This document shows, in pieces, positions 1 to 8,263 of a stretch of 64,000 nt of DNA. The stretch comes from Streptomyces adelaidensis (GTDB lineage Bacteria; Actinomycetota; Actinomycetes; Streptomycetales; Streptomycetaceae): assembly GCF_016598475.1 (NCBI RefSeq), contig NZ_JAEMUX010000041.1:1-64000 (forward strand), written 5' to 3'. The stretch's first letter is position 1, and each line of letters begins with the position of its first letter. The notes under the pieces are model-generated. The model made no database searches, was not told where the DNA came from, and worked only from the letters and a program-made list of their open reading frames with translations. Made by a program: the position numbers and the translations under genes.

Positions 1-606
1 CAGGTTGGTGAAGAAGTACCGGGGGTACTCGTAGCGCTTCCGCTCGCCTGCGACGACACGGGTCGTCCAGTTGGTGATGCGGCAGCCGTCGGAGTGGATA
101 AGGCCTCGGATGAAGTCCCATGGGTGAGCGTCGACGATGGTCTGCTGCCAGGGCTCCAAGGCGATGTGACGCTCGTGCTTCTTGCCGGGGCCATGCTGAG
201 GGAAGAGGCTCGGCCAATGCCGGAAGTAGCTTGTCACCATTGAGCAGCCCTGCTTCTGCAGTGTGTAGACACCGATGCCGGGACGCACCTGCGTGATGGC
301 CTCGCGGGCGAGTTGAAGGAGCCCGGGCCATGCGTCGGCGCACGCGATCCGGAGGTAGTAGCCGGTGCCGCGTGGGTGGGCGCTGATACATCCGTCGCCG
401 AGATAGAGGCCGAGTAGGTAGGCGTATGCGCATTCATCGGTCGGGGGCCCGGGTGCCGGTGTCACCATGCGGGGCAGGGGCTCAAGGCGCTCCTGCCAAG
501 AACGGATGGCGGCTCGTGAGATGCCTGTCTCTCGGCTCACTGAGTTGAGGCTGCGGCCCTGAGCCACCAGAGCAAGGGCTCGGTTGCGTGTGCTGATGTC
601 GTACAT
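1..606 (-). CDS. HTH / LAGLIDADG-type homing-endonuclease-like protein, 3' end outside the window
   Basis: The frame is open from an ATG at 606 to base 1 (202 codons), so the C-terminus is cut off by the window edge. The N-terminus (about residues 1-45) looks like a resolvase/transposase-style helix-turn-helix (RNRALALVAQGRSLNSVSR). Two LAGLIDADG-like motifs follow: YLLGLYLGDGCI near residue 67 and FIRGLIHSDGCR near residue 165. Each has the Gly-Asp-Gly or Ser-Asp-Gly acidic position expected of a metal-dependent homing nuclease. Similar proteins are common in Streptomyces and are often labelled transcriptional regulators. It lies just downstream of a tRNA on the same strand, with a terminator hairpin between them. 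Function is inferred from motifs only; a DNA-binding regulator that has lost cleavage is the alternative. Confidence 0.7.
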   Translation of the reverse strand, partial: MYDISTRNRALALVAQGRSLNSVSRETGISRAAIRSWQERLEPLPRMVTPAPGPPTDECAYAYLLGLYLGDGCISAHPRGTGYYLRIACADAWPGLLQLAREAITQVRPGIGVYTLQKQGCSMVTSYFRHWPSLFPQHGPGKKHERHIALEPWQQTIVDAHPWDFIRGLIHSDGCRITNWTTRVVAGERKRYEYPRYFFTNL

Positions 607-644
607 GAGGTCACTCTCGGCGACTGATCGTGACTGCACGCAGC

Positions 645-681
645 AAAAAGCGGACGTTCACGGGAACGTGGACATCCGCTT
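645..681 (-). terminator. Rho-independent-like terminator of the tRNA
   Basis: Read on the minus strand, an AGCGGA...TCCGCT stem with an inner ACGTTC/GAACGT pairing is followed by a run of five T. It sits between the 3' end of the tRNA (713) and the start of the LAGLIDADG-like gene (606), so it should end the tRNA transcript. Confidence 0.6.
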
Positions 682-712
682 CGGGATCGCAACCTTGGAA
701 TCGGAGGAAAAG

Positions 713-787
713 TGCCCTGGGTGGGACTCGAACCCACACTGTATGGTGTTTGAGACCATTGTCTGCTGCCAATTGGACTACCAGGGC
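713..787 (-). tRNA. tRNA with anticodon CAA (Leu by anticodon), short variable arm
   Basis: The 75-nt sequence folds as a full cloverleaf. The acceptor stem is GCCCTGG/CCAGGGC, the D-arm loop holds AATTGGCAGCA, the anticodon stem is ATGGT/ACCAT with loop CTCAAAC, and the T-arm is GTGGG-TTCGAGT-CCCAC. The discriminator is A and CCA is not encoded. The anticodon CAA reads the Leu codon UUG. The variable loop is only five bases, whereas bacterial tRNA-Leu normally has a long variable arm. The D-arm resembles actinobacterial tRNA-Gln. The tRNA call is firm; the charged amino acid is not certain. Confidence 0.9.
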
Positions 788-886
788 CTAAGAATCGAAG
801 GTTCGCTCCGACTCCGTGCTCACTACTTTACCGCAGCTAGGTAGGCTCTTGTCAGCAGTACCCCTGCCCTGCAACAAGGAGCCCCC

Positions 887-1537
887 GTGACCGCCCCCGA
901 GTCGCCCCAGCCCGTCGCCGACGACGACAAGTCGCACGTGCCTCCGCTGACGACCCGTGTCGTCATCGCCGAGGACGAGGCGTTGATCCGCCTCGACCTG
1001 AAGGAGATGCTCGAAGAGGAGGGCTACTCCGTCGTAGGCGAGGCCGGTGACGGTGAGCTGGCCGTCGAGCTGGCCCGTGAGCACAAGCCCGACCTCGTGA
1101 TCCTCGATGTGAAGATGCCGAAGCTGGACGGCATCTCCGCCGCCGAGAAGATCGCCGAGGAGCGCATCGCGCCCGTGCTGATGCTGACCGCGTTCTCGCA
1201 GCGCGACCTCGTCGAGCGGGCGAGGGACGCCGGTGCGATGGCGTACCTCGTGAAGCCGTTCAGCAAGAGTGATGTCGTACCTGCGATCGAGATGGCGGTG
1301 TCTCGGTTCACGGAGCTGAAGGAGCTGGAGAACGAGGTCGCGGATCTCACGCTGCGGCTGGAGACGCGCAAGCTGGTGGACCGGGCGAAGTCGATTCTGC
1401 AGACGGAGTACGGGCTGACGGAGCCGGCCGCCTTCCGGTGGATCCAGAAGACGTCGATGGACCGTCGGATGTCGATGCAGCAGGTCGCCGAGGCGGTCAT
1501 CCAGGACGCCGAGGAGAAGAAGGCCGCGAAGGGCTGA
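887..1537 (+). CDS. pdtaR: Two-component response regulator with ANTAR RNA-binding output domain (PdtaR type)
   Basis: This 216-residue protein has an N-terminal receiver domain (about residues 23-140): acidic pair D30/E31, phospho-acceptor D74 (VILDVKMP), T101 and K123 (YLVKPF). A linking helix leads into a C-terminal ANTAR domain (about 150-210) with the typical end MSMQQVAEAVIQDAEEKK. ANTAR proteins bind paired stem-loops in mRNA leaders and antiterminate transcription on phosphorylation; the partner of mycobacterial PdtaR is the kinase PdtaS. No kinase gene is adjacent here. The GTG start is set by AAGGAG about 7 bases upstream. It converges on the liv operon through a shared terminator. 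Confidence 0.93.
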   Translation: MTAPESPQPVADDDKSHVPPLTTRVVIAEDEALIRLDLKEMLEEEGYSVVGEAGDGELAVELAREHKPDLVILDVKMPKLDGISAAEKIAEERIAPVLMLTAFSQRDLVERARDAGAMAYLVKPFSKSDVVPAIEMAVSRFTELKELENEVADLTLRLETRKLVDRAKSILQTEYGLTEPAAFRWIQKTSMDRRMSMQQVAEAVIQDAEEKKAAKG

Positions 1538-1557
1538 CCGCACCACCACCTACTCGT

Positions 1558-1603
1558 ACGACGAGGCCCGCACCCTTTACTCAAGGGGTGCGGGCCTCGT
1601 CGT
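1558..1603. terminator. Bidirectional terminator between pdtaR and livF
   Basis: Perfect 18-bp inverted repeat (1558-1575 and 1586-1603; arm ACGACGAGGCCCGCACCC) with a 10-base loop, located between the convergent pdtaR and livF genes. Confidence 0.85.
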
Positions 1604-1624
1604 ATGTGCGTACCGTGCCGGACC

Positions 1625-2341
1625 TCAGTCCTCGCCGAGGTACGCCTTGCGGACCGACTCGTCGTGCAGGAGGTCGGAGCCCGTGCCGGAGAGGACGATG
1701 TTGCCGACTTCCATGACGTGGCCCTCGTCGGCGAGGGAGAGCGCCGCTTGGGCGTTCTGCTCGACGAGGAGGATGGTGGTGCCTTGTGACTTGAGCTCGG
1801 CGATCGTCGCCATGATCTTCTGCATCATGATCGGGGAGAGGCCCATGGAGGGCTCGTCGAGCATGAGCAGCTTGGGCTGGGACATGAGGGCGCGGCCCAT
1901 GGCGAGCATTTGCTGTTCACCGCCCGAGAGGGTGCCTGCGGCCTGCTTCCTGCGTTCTCCCAGGATGGGGAAGAGGTCGTAGGCGCGCTGGATGTCCTTC
2001 TCGATGCCGGCCTTGTCGTTGCGCAGGAAGGCGCCGAGGCGAAGGTTGTCCTCGATGCTCATGCGCGGGAAGATGTGCCGCCCCTCGGGGGAGTGGGCGA
2101 GTCCGAGGGAGACGATGTTGTGTGCGGGGATCTTCTTGAGCGACTTGCCGTTGAACTTGATCTGGCCTCCGGCCGGCTTCAGCAAGCCGGACAGTGTGCG
2201 CAGGGTCGTGGTCTTGCCGGCGCCGTTGGTGCCGATGAGGGTGACGACTTCGCCGGCGTTGACCTTGAAGGAGATGCCTTTGACGGCTTCGATCTTGCCG
2301 TAGGCGACTCGGAGGTCTTCGACTTCGAGGAGGGCGGTCAT
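1625..2341 (-). CDS. livF: Branched-chain amino-acid ABC transporter, ATP-binding protein LivF
   Basis: The 238-residue ATPase of the hydrophobic amino-acid transporter family sits on the cytoplasmic face and powers uptake together with LivG. It has Walker A GTNGAGKTT (about residue 37), the signature LSGGEQQMLAMGRAL (about 138), Walker B LLMLDEPSMGLSP (about 158) and the H-loop region EQNAQAALSLAD. The length is normal for LivF. The start codon overlaps the livG stop by 4 bp, indicating translational coupling. It is the last gene of the operon and is followed by the shared terminator. Confidence 0.96.
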   Translation of the reverse strand: MTALLEVEDLRVAYGKIEAVKGISFKVNAGEVVTLIGTNGAGKTTTLRTLSGLLKPAGGQIKFNGKSLKKIPAHNIVSLGLAHSPEGRHIFPRMSIEDNLRLGAFLRNDKAGIEKDIQRAYDLFPILGERRKQAAGTLSGGEQQMLAMGRALMSQPKLLMLDEPSMGLSPIMMQKIMATIAELKSQGTTILLVEQNAQAALSLADEGHVMEVGNIVLSGTGSDLLHDESVRKAYLGED

Positions 2342-3249
2342 CGGTCGTTCTCCTTGCCGGGCGCGGTGTCCTTCGAGGGCTCGGCGTGTGCTTCGGCGGC
2401 CTCGACTTCGGCGACCTCGTCCTTGCCGGGTGCGTCTTCGAAGGGTTCGCCGAGGTAGGCGGCGACGACGCGCTCGTCTCCCTGGACGGTGGCGCTGTCG
2501 CCTTCGACGAGTTTTTCGCCTTGGACGAGGACGGCGACGCGGTCGCAGAGGTTGAAGATGAATCGCATGTCGTGCTCGATGACGAGGACGGCGATGCCCT
2601 TGTCGCGGATGGCGAAGACGAGTTCTTCGGTGGTCCGCGTCTCCTGGGGGTTCATGCCGGCCGTGGGCTCGTCGAGCAGGAGCAGGCCCGGCTCGCTGGC
2701 CAGTGCTCGGGCGATTTCGAGCTTGCGCTGTTCGCCGTAGGGCAGGTTCCGTGCCAGGTGTTCGGCCTTGGCGTCGAGGCCGACGAACTCGAGGAGTTCC
2801 ATGGCTCGTTCGCGGGAGGCTTTTTCGGCTTTGTGGAAGCCGGGGCCGCGCAGGAGTGCGGACCAGAGGCCTTCCTTCGTCCTGGTGTGGCGGCCGACGA
2901 GGACGTTTTCGAGGACCGTCATGTTGGCGAAGAGGCGGATGTTCTGGAAGGTGCGGGCGATGCCTGCGGCGGTGACCTTGAAGGACTTGGGCGGGAGGAT
3001 CTGGCCCTTGTAGCGGACTTCGCCTTCGGTGGGGATGTAGAGGCCGGTGAGGCAGTTGAAGAAGGTTGTCTTGCCGGCGCCGTTGGGGCCGATGAGTCCG
3101 ACGATCTCGCCGCTGTTGACGGTGAGGTTGACGTTGCGTACGGCGGTGAGGCCGCCGAAGCGCATGGTCACGCCGCGTGCGTCGAGGACGGTTTCGCCGG
3201 GGGGGTTGGAGCCGGGGGTGGCGTCCTTGGTGGTGGTGTCGGTGGTCAT
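2338..3249 (-). CDS. livG: Branched-chain amino-acid ABC transporter, ATP-binding protein LivG
   Basis: This is the 303-residue second ATPase of the Liv system. Walker A is GPNGAGKTTFFN (about residue 54) and Walker B is LLLLDEPTAGMNP. The insert between them carries the NIRLFANMTVLENVLVG segment usual for LivG. It carries non-family tails: about 25 residues at the N-terminus (TTDTTTKDATPGSNPPG) and about 40 acidic/alanine-rich residues at the C-terminus, so it is longer than the usual 250-260. It lies 3 bp from livM and overlaps livF by 4 bp. Confidence 0.96.
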   Translation of the reverse strand: MTTDTTTKDATPGSNPPGETVLDARGVTMRFGGLTAVRNVNLTVNSGEIVGLIGPNGAGKTTFFNCLTGLYIPTEGEVRYKGQILPPKSFKVTAAGIARTFQNIRLFANMTVLENVLVGRHTRTKEGLWSALLRGPGFHKAEKASRERAMELLEFVGLDAKAEHLARNLPYGEQRKLEIARALASEPGLLLLDEPTAGMNPQETRTTEELVFAIRDKGIAVLVIEHDMRFIFNLCDRVAVLVQGEKLVEGDSATVQGDERVVAAYLGEPFEDAPGKDEVAEVEAAEAHAEPSKDTAPGKENDR

Positions 3250-3252
3250 GTG

Positions 3253-5088
3253 TCAGGCCCCTGCCTTGCTGAGGACTGTCGGCGCTTCGGCTTCTTCGTG
3301 GAATTCGAGCTGGCGGCGCCGGTTGGGGATGAGGCCTTCCGGGCGGAAGCGCATGAGCACCACGAGTGCGAGTCCGAAGAAGAAGAGCTGGTAGTTGCCG
3401 AGGAACTGGAGCTTGGCGGGGATGAGGTAGAGGAGTGCGGCGCCGACGAGCGGGCCGCTGATGGTCCCCATGCCGCCGAGGACGACTGCCGCGAGGAGGA
3501 AGGCCGAGTTGGGCGGTACGACCGCGGCGAACTGGTACTGCTCGGGTGTCACGGTGTAGGTGACGTGTGCCTGGACGGTGCCGGCGAGGCCGGCGAGTGC
3601 GGCGCCGAGGGCGAAGGCGATGAGTTTGACCCGGAAGCCGTTGATGCCCATGGCGAGTGCGGCTGTCTCGTCCTCGCGGATGGCGATCCAGGCGCGGCCG
3701 ATGCGGGAGTCGCTGCTGCGTCGGAAGACGATCACGACGATGAGCGTGATGAGGAGCATCAGGAAGAAGTAGTTGGCGAACCGGGCGATGGTGAATCCGG
3801 CGATGGTGTGTTCCTGGCCGAAGTCGAAGCCGAGGATGTTGAGGTTCGGGATCGAGGAGATGCCGTTGGAGCCGTTGGTGATGTCGGGGCCGGAGGTGCC
3901 GTCCATGTTGAGGACGGCGAGGCGGAAGATCTCACCGAAGCCGAGGGTGACGATGGCGAGGTAGTCGCCGCGCAGTCTCAGGGTGGGGGCGCCGATGATG
4001 ACGCCGAAGATCATGGCGACGACGGCGCCGAGGATGGCGGAGGCCCAGAACGGCAGGTGGATGTCGAAGGGTGAGGAGGGGGAGCCGGAGACCATGGCCG
4101 CGGTGTAGGCGCCGACGCCGAGGAAGGCGACGTATCCGAGGTCGAGGAGGCCGGCGAGGCCGACGACGATGTTGAGGCCGAGGGCGACGGTGGCGAAGAT
4201 GAGGATGTAGACGCCGATGGTCGCGTAGCGGTCGTCGGACTGGGTGAAGGGGAATGCGGCGGCCGCGGCGAACGCGCCGGTCATGGTGACCGTGCGGTGT
4301 TTGGCGGTGACGGTGGAGACCCGGTCGGCGAGGCCGGCTTTGGCGAGGGCGCCGAAGCCGAAGCCGGCGGTGATGAGGAAGCCGACGAAGAGTTCGTCGT
4401 ATTCGGTGCCGATGCCGTAGGTGAAGACGGTCAGGCCGAGGGCCATGGCCGCGATGATGATGAGGATTTCGGCGTAGGCGGGGAGTTTGGGTGTCGGGCT
4501 GCTGGTGCCGGTGGCGAAGCAGGATTTGACGATGGCCCAGGTGTTGCGTGAGTTGAGGAGGAACTGCTCCCAGGCGGTGTCCTCGGGGTCGGCGGTCTCG
4601 GGCTCGGGCCGGGTGAACGGCAGGGCGAGTGCGCCGAGGAGGGCGGCGAGGGTGGCGATGGCCGCGACGTAGCCGCCGGGTTCGAGGTTGACGACGCCGC
4701 CGAGCTGGATGCTGATCGCGAGGACGGTGTACCAGGCGGTCAGGAAGGTGCCGAGTGCGGCCAGTTTGATGGAGCTGTCGGCGCCTGCGGGGGTGAGCCA
4801 GCGCAGGCCTTTGATGCCGTAGGAGGCGAGGCCGAAGAGGGTGGTGAGGGCGCCGCCGATGAGGACGAGGACCTGGAGGCCGCCGGGGTAGCCGTAGACG
4901 GTGAGGTTGCCGGGGAAGGCGGAGGTCCAGGTCCAGGTGAGGAAGGTGGAGATCACGGCGAGGGTGCCGCCGCCGGTGGCGAGGGCGCGGCCGATGTTCT
5001 CGGGGATGCCGATGAGGGCTTTGGGGGTGGTGTCGTGCTTGGCGGTCGTTGCGGGGTTCGCGGTGGTGTTTGTTGTCATCGGTGTCAC
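3253..5088 (-). CDS. livM: Branched-chain amino-acid ABC transporter permease LivM with N-terminal extension
   Basis: The 611-residue polytopic membrane protein has its conserved LivM core in the last 330 or so residues (for example LNIVVGLAGLLDLGYVAFLGVG and the EAA-like loop SRIGRAWIAIREDETAA). About 230 residues precede it, with additional hydrophobic segments (residues about 35-60, 75-100, 110-135 and 140-165) and a Thr/Ala/Asn-rich start. This makes it clearly larger than the usual 320-430-residue LivM. The GTG at 5088 overlaps the livH stop; an ATG three codons in is an alternative start. The extension's role is unknown. Confidence 0.93.
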   Translation of the reverse strand: MTPMTTNTTANPATTAKHDTTPKALIGIPENIGRALATGGGTLAVISTFLTWTWTSAFPGNLTVYGYPGGLQVLVLIGGALTTLFGLASYGIKGLRWLTPAGADSSIKLAALGTFLTAWYTVLAISIQLGGVVNLEPGGYVAAIATLAALLGALALPFTRPEPETADPEDTAWEQFLLNSRNTWAIVKSCFATGTSSPTPKLPAYAEILIIIAAMALGLTVFTYGIGTEYDELFVGFLITAGFGFGALAKAGLADRVSTVTAKHRTVTMTGAFAAAAAFPFTQSDDRYATIGVYILIFATVALGLNIVVGLAGLLDLGYVAFLGVGAYTAAMVSGSPSSPFDIHLPFWASAILGAVVAMIFGVIIGAPTLRLRGDYLAIVTLGFGEIFRLAVLNMDGTSGPDITNGSNGISSIPNLNILGFDFGQEHTIAGFTIARFANYFFLMLLITLIVVIVFRRSSDSRIGRAWIAIREDETAALAMGINGFRVKLIAFALGAALAGLAGTVQAHVTYTVTPEQYQFAAVVPPNSAFLLAAVVLGGMGTISGPLVGAALLYLIPAKLQFLGNYQLFFFGLALVVLMRFRPEGLIPNRRRQLEFHEEAEAPTVLSKAGA

Positions 5089-6017
5089 GCCCTGTCCGCC
5101 ACGCGCTCCCCGAGCAGGCCTTGTGGCCTGAGCAGGAGTACGAGGATGAGGAGTACGAACGCCCAGACGTTGGCCCAGGACTGGCTGCCGAACTGCTCCA
5201 TGCCGGGGATGTCGGCGATGTAGGCCGTGGACAGGGCTTCGGCGAGGCCGAGGACGACGCCGCCGAGCATGGCGCCGTAGATGTTGCCGATGCCGCCGAG
5301 GACGGCTGCGGTGAAGGCCTTGAGGCCGAGGATGAAGCCCATGCGGAATTGGACCTGGCCGTATTTGAGGCCGTAGGCGACGGCTCCGACGGCGGCGAAC
5401 GCGGCGCCGAGGGCGAAGGCGACCACGATGATGCGGTCGGTGTTGATGCCCATGAGCTTGGCGGTGTCGGGGTCCTGGGCGGTGGCCTGCATGCCGCGGC
5501 CGGTGCGGGTCTTCATGACGAAGTAGGCGAGGATCGCCATGCTGATCGGGGCGGCGACGAGGAGGAAGATGTCACCGGTCTGGATGGTGACGTTGCCGAT
5601 CTCGAAGGGGCCGCCGTCGATCTGCGGGAAGTTGATGGACTCCTTGGCGTCCGGGTACCAGGCCCATACCGCTTGCTGGAGGGCCAGGGAGAGGCCGATG
5701 GCGGTGATGAGGGGGGCCAGGCGTGGGGCGGTGCGCAGGGGTCGGTAGGCGAGCCGTTCCGCTCCGACGGCGGCGAGTACGGCGACGATGATGCCGCCGA
5801 CGAGCATCAGGGGGAGCGCTACCCACAGGGTGGTGCCGTCGGGCAGCACGTAGAGGTAGACCGTGATGGCGCCGAAGCCGCCCAACATGAAGATCTCACC
5901 GTGGGCGAAGTTGATGAGCTGGACGATGCCATAGACCATTGTGTAGCCGATGGCGACCAGCCCGTACATGGATCCTAGTAGCAGGCCGTTGACCAGCTGC
6001 TGCGGCAGTTCGTGCAC
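5085..6017 (-). CDS. livH: Branched-chain amino-acid ABC transporter permease LivH
   Basis: The 310-residue inner-membrane permease has about eight hydrophobic segments. It carries typical LivH motifs near the N-terminus (NGLLLGSMYGLVAIGYTMVYG, then INFAHGEIFMLGGF) and the coupling segment GRGMQATAQDPDTAKLMGI. It forms the translocation pore with LivM. A GTG start is chosen because GGAGGA lies about 7 bases upstream. It overlaps livM by 4 bp, and a 107-bp gap separates it from livK, the usual place for differential expression of the binding protein. Confidence 0.95.
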   Translation of the reverse strand: MHELPQQLVNGLLLGSMYGLVAIGYTMVYGIVQLINFAHGEIFMLGGFGAITVYLYVLPDGTTLWVALPLMLVGGIIVAVLAAVGAERLAYRPLRTAPRLAPLITAIGLSLALQQAVWAWYPDAKESINFPQIDGGPFEIGNVTIQTGDIFLLVAAPISMAILAYFVMKTRTGRGMQATAQDPDTAKLMGINTDRIIVVAFALGAAFAAVGAVAYGLKYGQVQFRMGFILGLKAFTAAVLGGIGNIYGAMLGGVVLGLAEALSTAYIADIPGMEQFGSQSWANVWAFVLLILVLLLRPQGLLGERVADRA

Positions 6018-6124
6018 CGCATGTCCTCCGAGACTTTCGGACGTTCGACGAATGTGACCGGATGCGAGTCCGCGCGGGGCGCTTGGTGCGGCGCCCCGCG
6101 CGGCTCATGATTGTGCGGGTGGGA

Positions 6125-7351
6125 TCAGCCGGTGTAGGTGCCGGACTTGACCGCCTTCCACTCGCCGCCCTCGACCTTGTAGACGGTGAGCTGCTTGTTG
6201 GTCGTGTCGCCGTATTCGTCGAAGGAGACCTTGCCGGTCACGCCGTCGAAGGAGACGTTCTGCATGGCGGCGGTGATCTGTGCGCGGGCGTCGTCCGGGA
6301 GCTTGCCGTCGTTGTCTTCGACGATCTTCTTCACGGCTTCGATGATCGCCCAGGTGGAGTCGTAGGAGTAGCCGCCGTAGGCGGAGTAGGGCTCCTTGTA
6401 GCCCTCGGCCTTGTAGTCGGCGACGAAGTCCTTGGCGGAGGTCAGTTCCTCGACGGGGGCGCCGACGGAGGTGGCGAGGTCGCCGGTGCTGGCGCTGCCG
6501 CCCAGGTTGATGTATTCGTCGTCCTTCATGCCGTCGCCGCCGACGACGGGGATCTTGGCGCCGGCGGCCTTGAGCTGCTTGGTCAGCGGGCCGGACTGCG
6601 GGTACTCGCCGCCGTAGTAGACGACGTCGGCTCCGGAGTTCTTGACCTTGGTGGCGACCGCGGAGAAGTCCTTGGTCTCGGGGTCGATGTGCTCGGTGCC
6701 GACGACTTCGCCGCCGAGCTTCTCGAACTCGTCGGTGAAGGTGGCGGCGAGGCCGGCGCCGTAGGTCTTCTTGTCGTCGATGACGAAGACCTTCTTCTTC
6801 TTGGCGTCGTTGTAGACGTACTGCGCGGCGTACGGGCCCTGGACGGCGTCCGTGGTCGCGGTGCGGAAGTACGACTTGTACGTGCGGACCTTCTTGGTCT
6901 GCCAGTCGGCGCCCTGGGTGAGGGTCGGGCCGGTGTTGGCGGGGGAGACCTCGACGAGCCCCGCGTCGTCGAAGACCTTCTGCATGGATTCGGCGACGGA
7001 GGAGTTCAGGGGGCCGACGACGCCGAGGACGTCTTTGTCGGCGACGAACGTGGTGGCGTTCTGCTGGCCGGAGGAGGGCTGGGCCTGGTCGTCGAGGGCT
7101 TCGATCTTGAAGGTTATGCCTTCGACGTACTTGTCCTTGTTGGCCGTTTTGGCGGCGAGGTCGGCGGAGTTCTTGATGCCGAGACCCATGGCGGAGAGGT
7201 CACCGGTCAGCGGGGCGTCGACGCCGATGACGACAGTGGTGCCACTGCCGGTGTCCGAGCTGCCGCCTTCGTCGCGCGAACCGCAGGCGGTGAGTGTGAG
7301 TGCTCCCGCCGCCAGCGCGGCGGTGATGGCTATGAGCGAACGTTGGCGCAC
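6125..7351 (-). CDS. livK: Branched-chain amino-acid-binding lipoprotein LivK
   Basis: This is a 408-residue periplasmic-binding-type receptor anchored outside the membrane. The signal peptide (about 1-22) ends in the lipobox LTAC followed by GSRDEGG and a Ser/Gly linker. The mature part has the type I periplasmic-binding fold typical of Leu/Ile/Val receptors (GVDAPLTGDLSAMG, GPLNSSVAES). The start is taken as the GTG at 7351 because AAAGGA lies 6 bases upstream; the frame also opens at an ATG at 7372, but that would place the ribosome-binding site inside the coding region. It is the first gene of the operon. A possible -10 (TAGAGT on the minus strand, near 7456-7461) lies about 105 bp upstream. 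Confidence 0.94.
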   Translation of the reverse strand: MRQRSLIAITAALAAGALTLTACGSRDEGGSSDTGSGTTVVIGVDAPLTGDLSAMGLGIKNSADLAAKTANKDKYVEGITFKIEALDDQAQPSSGQQNATTFVADKDVLGVVGPLNSSVAESMQKVFDDAGLVEVSPANTGPTLTQGADWQTKKVRTYKSYFRTATTDAVQGPYAAQYVYNDAKKKKVFVIDDKKTYGAGLAATFTDEFEKLGGEVVGTEHIDPETKDFSAVATKVKNSGADVVYYGGEYPQSGPLTKQLKAAGAKIPVVGGDGMKDDEYINLGGSASTGDLATSVGAPVEELTSAKDFVADYKAEGYKEPYSAYGGYSYDSTWAIIEAVKKIVEDNDGKLPDDARAQITAAMQNVSFDGVTGKVSFDEYGDTTNKQLTVYKVEGGEWKAVKSGTYTG

Positions 7352-7630
7352 GATCAGTCCTTTCCCTGGCACGGCCCTCCCTGTTGGAAGCAGCCGAGTC
7401 GAGCGCTGGGCCGAAGACGTGACTTCGATTCCGTTGGCGCGGTGACTGGGCGTGACTCTAAGGGTGTGTGGGGAACGTGTAGGAGGGTCTGGCCAAGGCT
7501 GTGACGCTCTTGTTATGACACGAGGTAATGCAGAGCGGTACTCGGTGGGTGGGTATGTGGAGTTCGGGTCGATTCATTCTGTCCACATGTTGAGAACGCG
7601 CAGGATTGAGCCAGGGCGGTTCAGGAGTGT

Positions 7631-8263
7631 TCATGCTTTTGGTGATGACGTGAAATCGTTGCTGCAGGCGACCTGGAGGGCGTCGTTGAGGTTCCGCGCG
7701 TAGCGCTCGCCCAAGATGAAACTGTGCGCTTCTATTGCGCGCGTATTACGTAGAGTTACGTCCAGGAAGGGCAGTCCGGCGTTCTCCGGTACTTTTTCGC
7801 AGTCGGTGACGCGCATGGTGATGGCGATTTTCCGGGGCGTGTCGCTCGTGACCGTGACCGGAATGTGCGGGTCTGTTCTCAGGGTGAGCCCGGCGTAGGG
7901 CTGGGTCAGTCGTGTGATCGTGACCGGGGGACCCGCCTGCACGCTCAGCTCCACCTCGAAGCCGAAGCTCCCGCGCGGTGTGCCGGCGGGCGCGGTCGCC
8001 GGGCCCAGATAGTGGACGCCGAGCACCTGGGAGGGGTACGGCGGGGCGGGCGGCGCCGGTGGCTCGGGCCGGGTGGCGTACAGATAGCCGCCGCCCGCGA
8101 GCGCCACGACGGCCGCCGAGGCCGCGAACACGGCACGGCGGTGCCGGGCGTGGACGAGTGCGAGCCGTCCGTGCGAAGGCTCGGGCGCGGGTACGGCGTC
8201 CGCTTGCGGCGCGTCCCATGCGCGTGTGCCCTCGCCGGGCTCCACGGGGCCGACCCCGCTCAC
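7631..8263 (-). CDS. Membrane-anchored protein of unknown function
   Basis: The predicted product has 210 residues: a basic cytoplasmic N-terminus of about 40 residues, one transmembrane segment (about 46-63, AVFAASAAVVALAGGGYLYA), a Pro-rich stalk, and an extracellular domain of about 130 residues with beta-rich sequence and two cysteines (DCEKVP and VACSND). The GTG start overlaps the TGA of the upstream lipoprotein gene (GTGA), so the two are probably co-translated. The same frame stays open to 9295, but the upstream part runs antisense through other genes and lacks protein-like character. I do not recognise a family. The adjacent lipoprotein suggests an envelope role. Confidence 0.75.
   Translation of the reverse strand: MSGVGPVEPGEGTRAWDAPQADAVPAPEPSHGRLALVHARHRRAVFAASAAVVALAGGGYLYATRPEPPAPPAPPYPSQVLGVHYLGPATAPAGTPRGSFGFEVELSVQAGPPVTITRLTQPYAGLTLRTDPHIPVTVTSDTPRKIAITMRVTDCEKVPENAGLPFLDVTLRNTRAIEAHSFILGERYARNLNDALQVACSNDFTSSPKA

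Noticed and set aside
2386..4074. Plus-strand 562-codon frame opposite livG/livM
   Set aside because: Glu/Gly/Ala/Val-rich antisense shadow of confidently assigned transporter genes.
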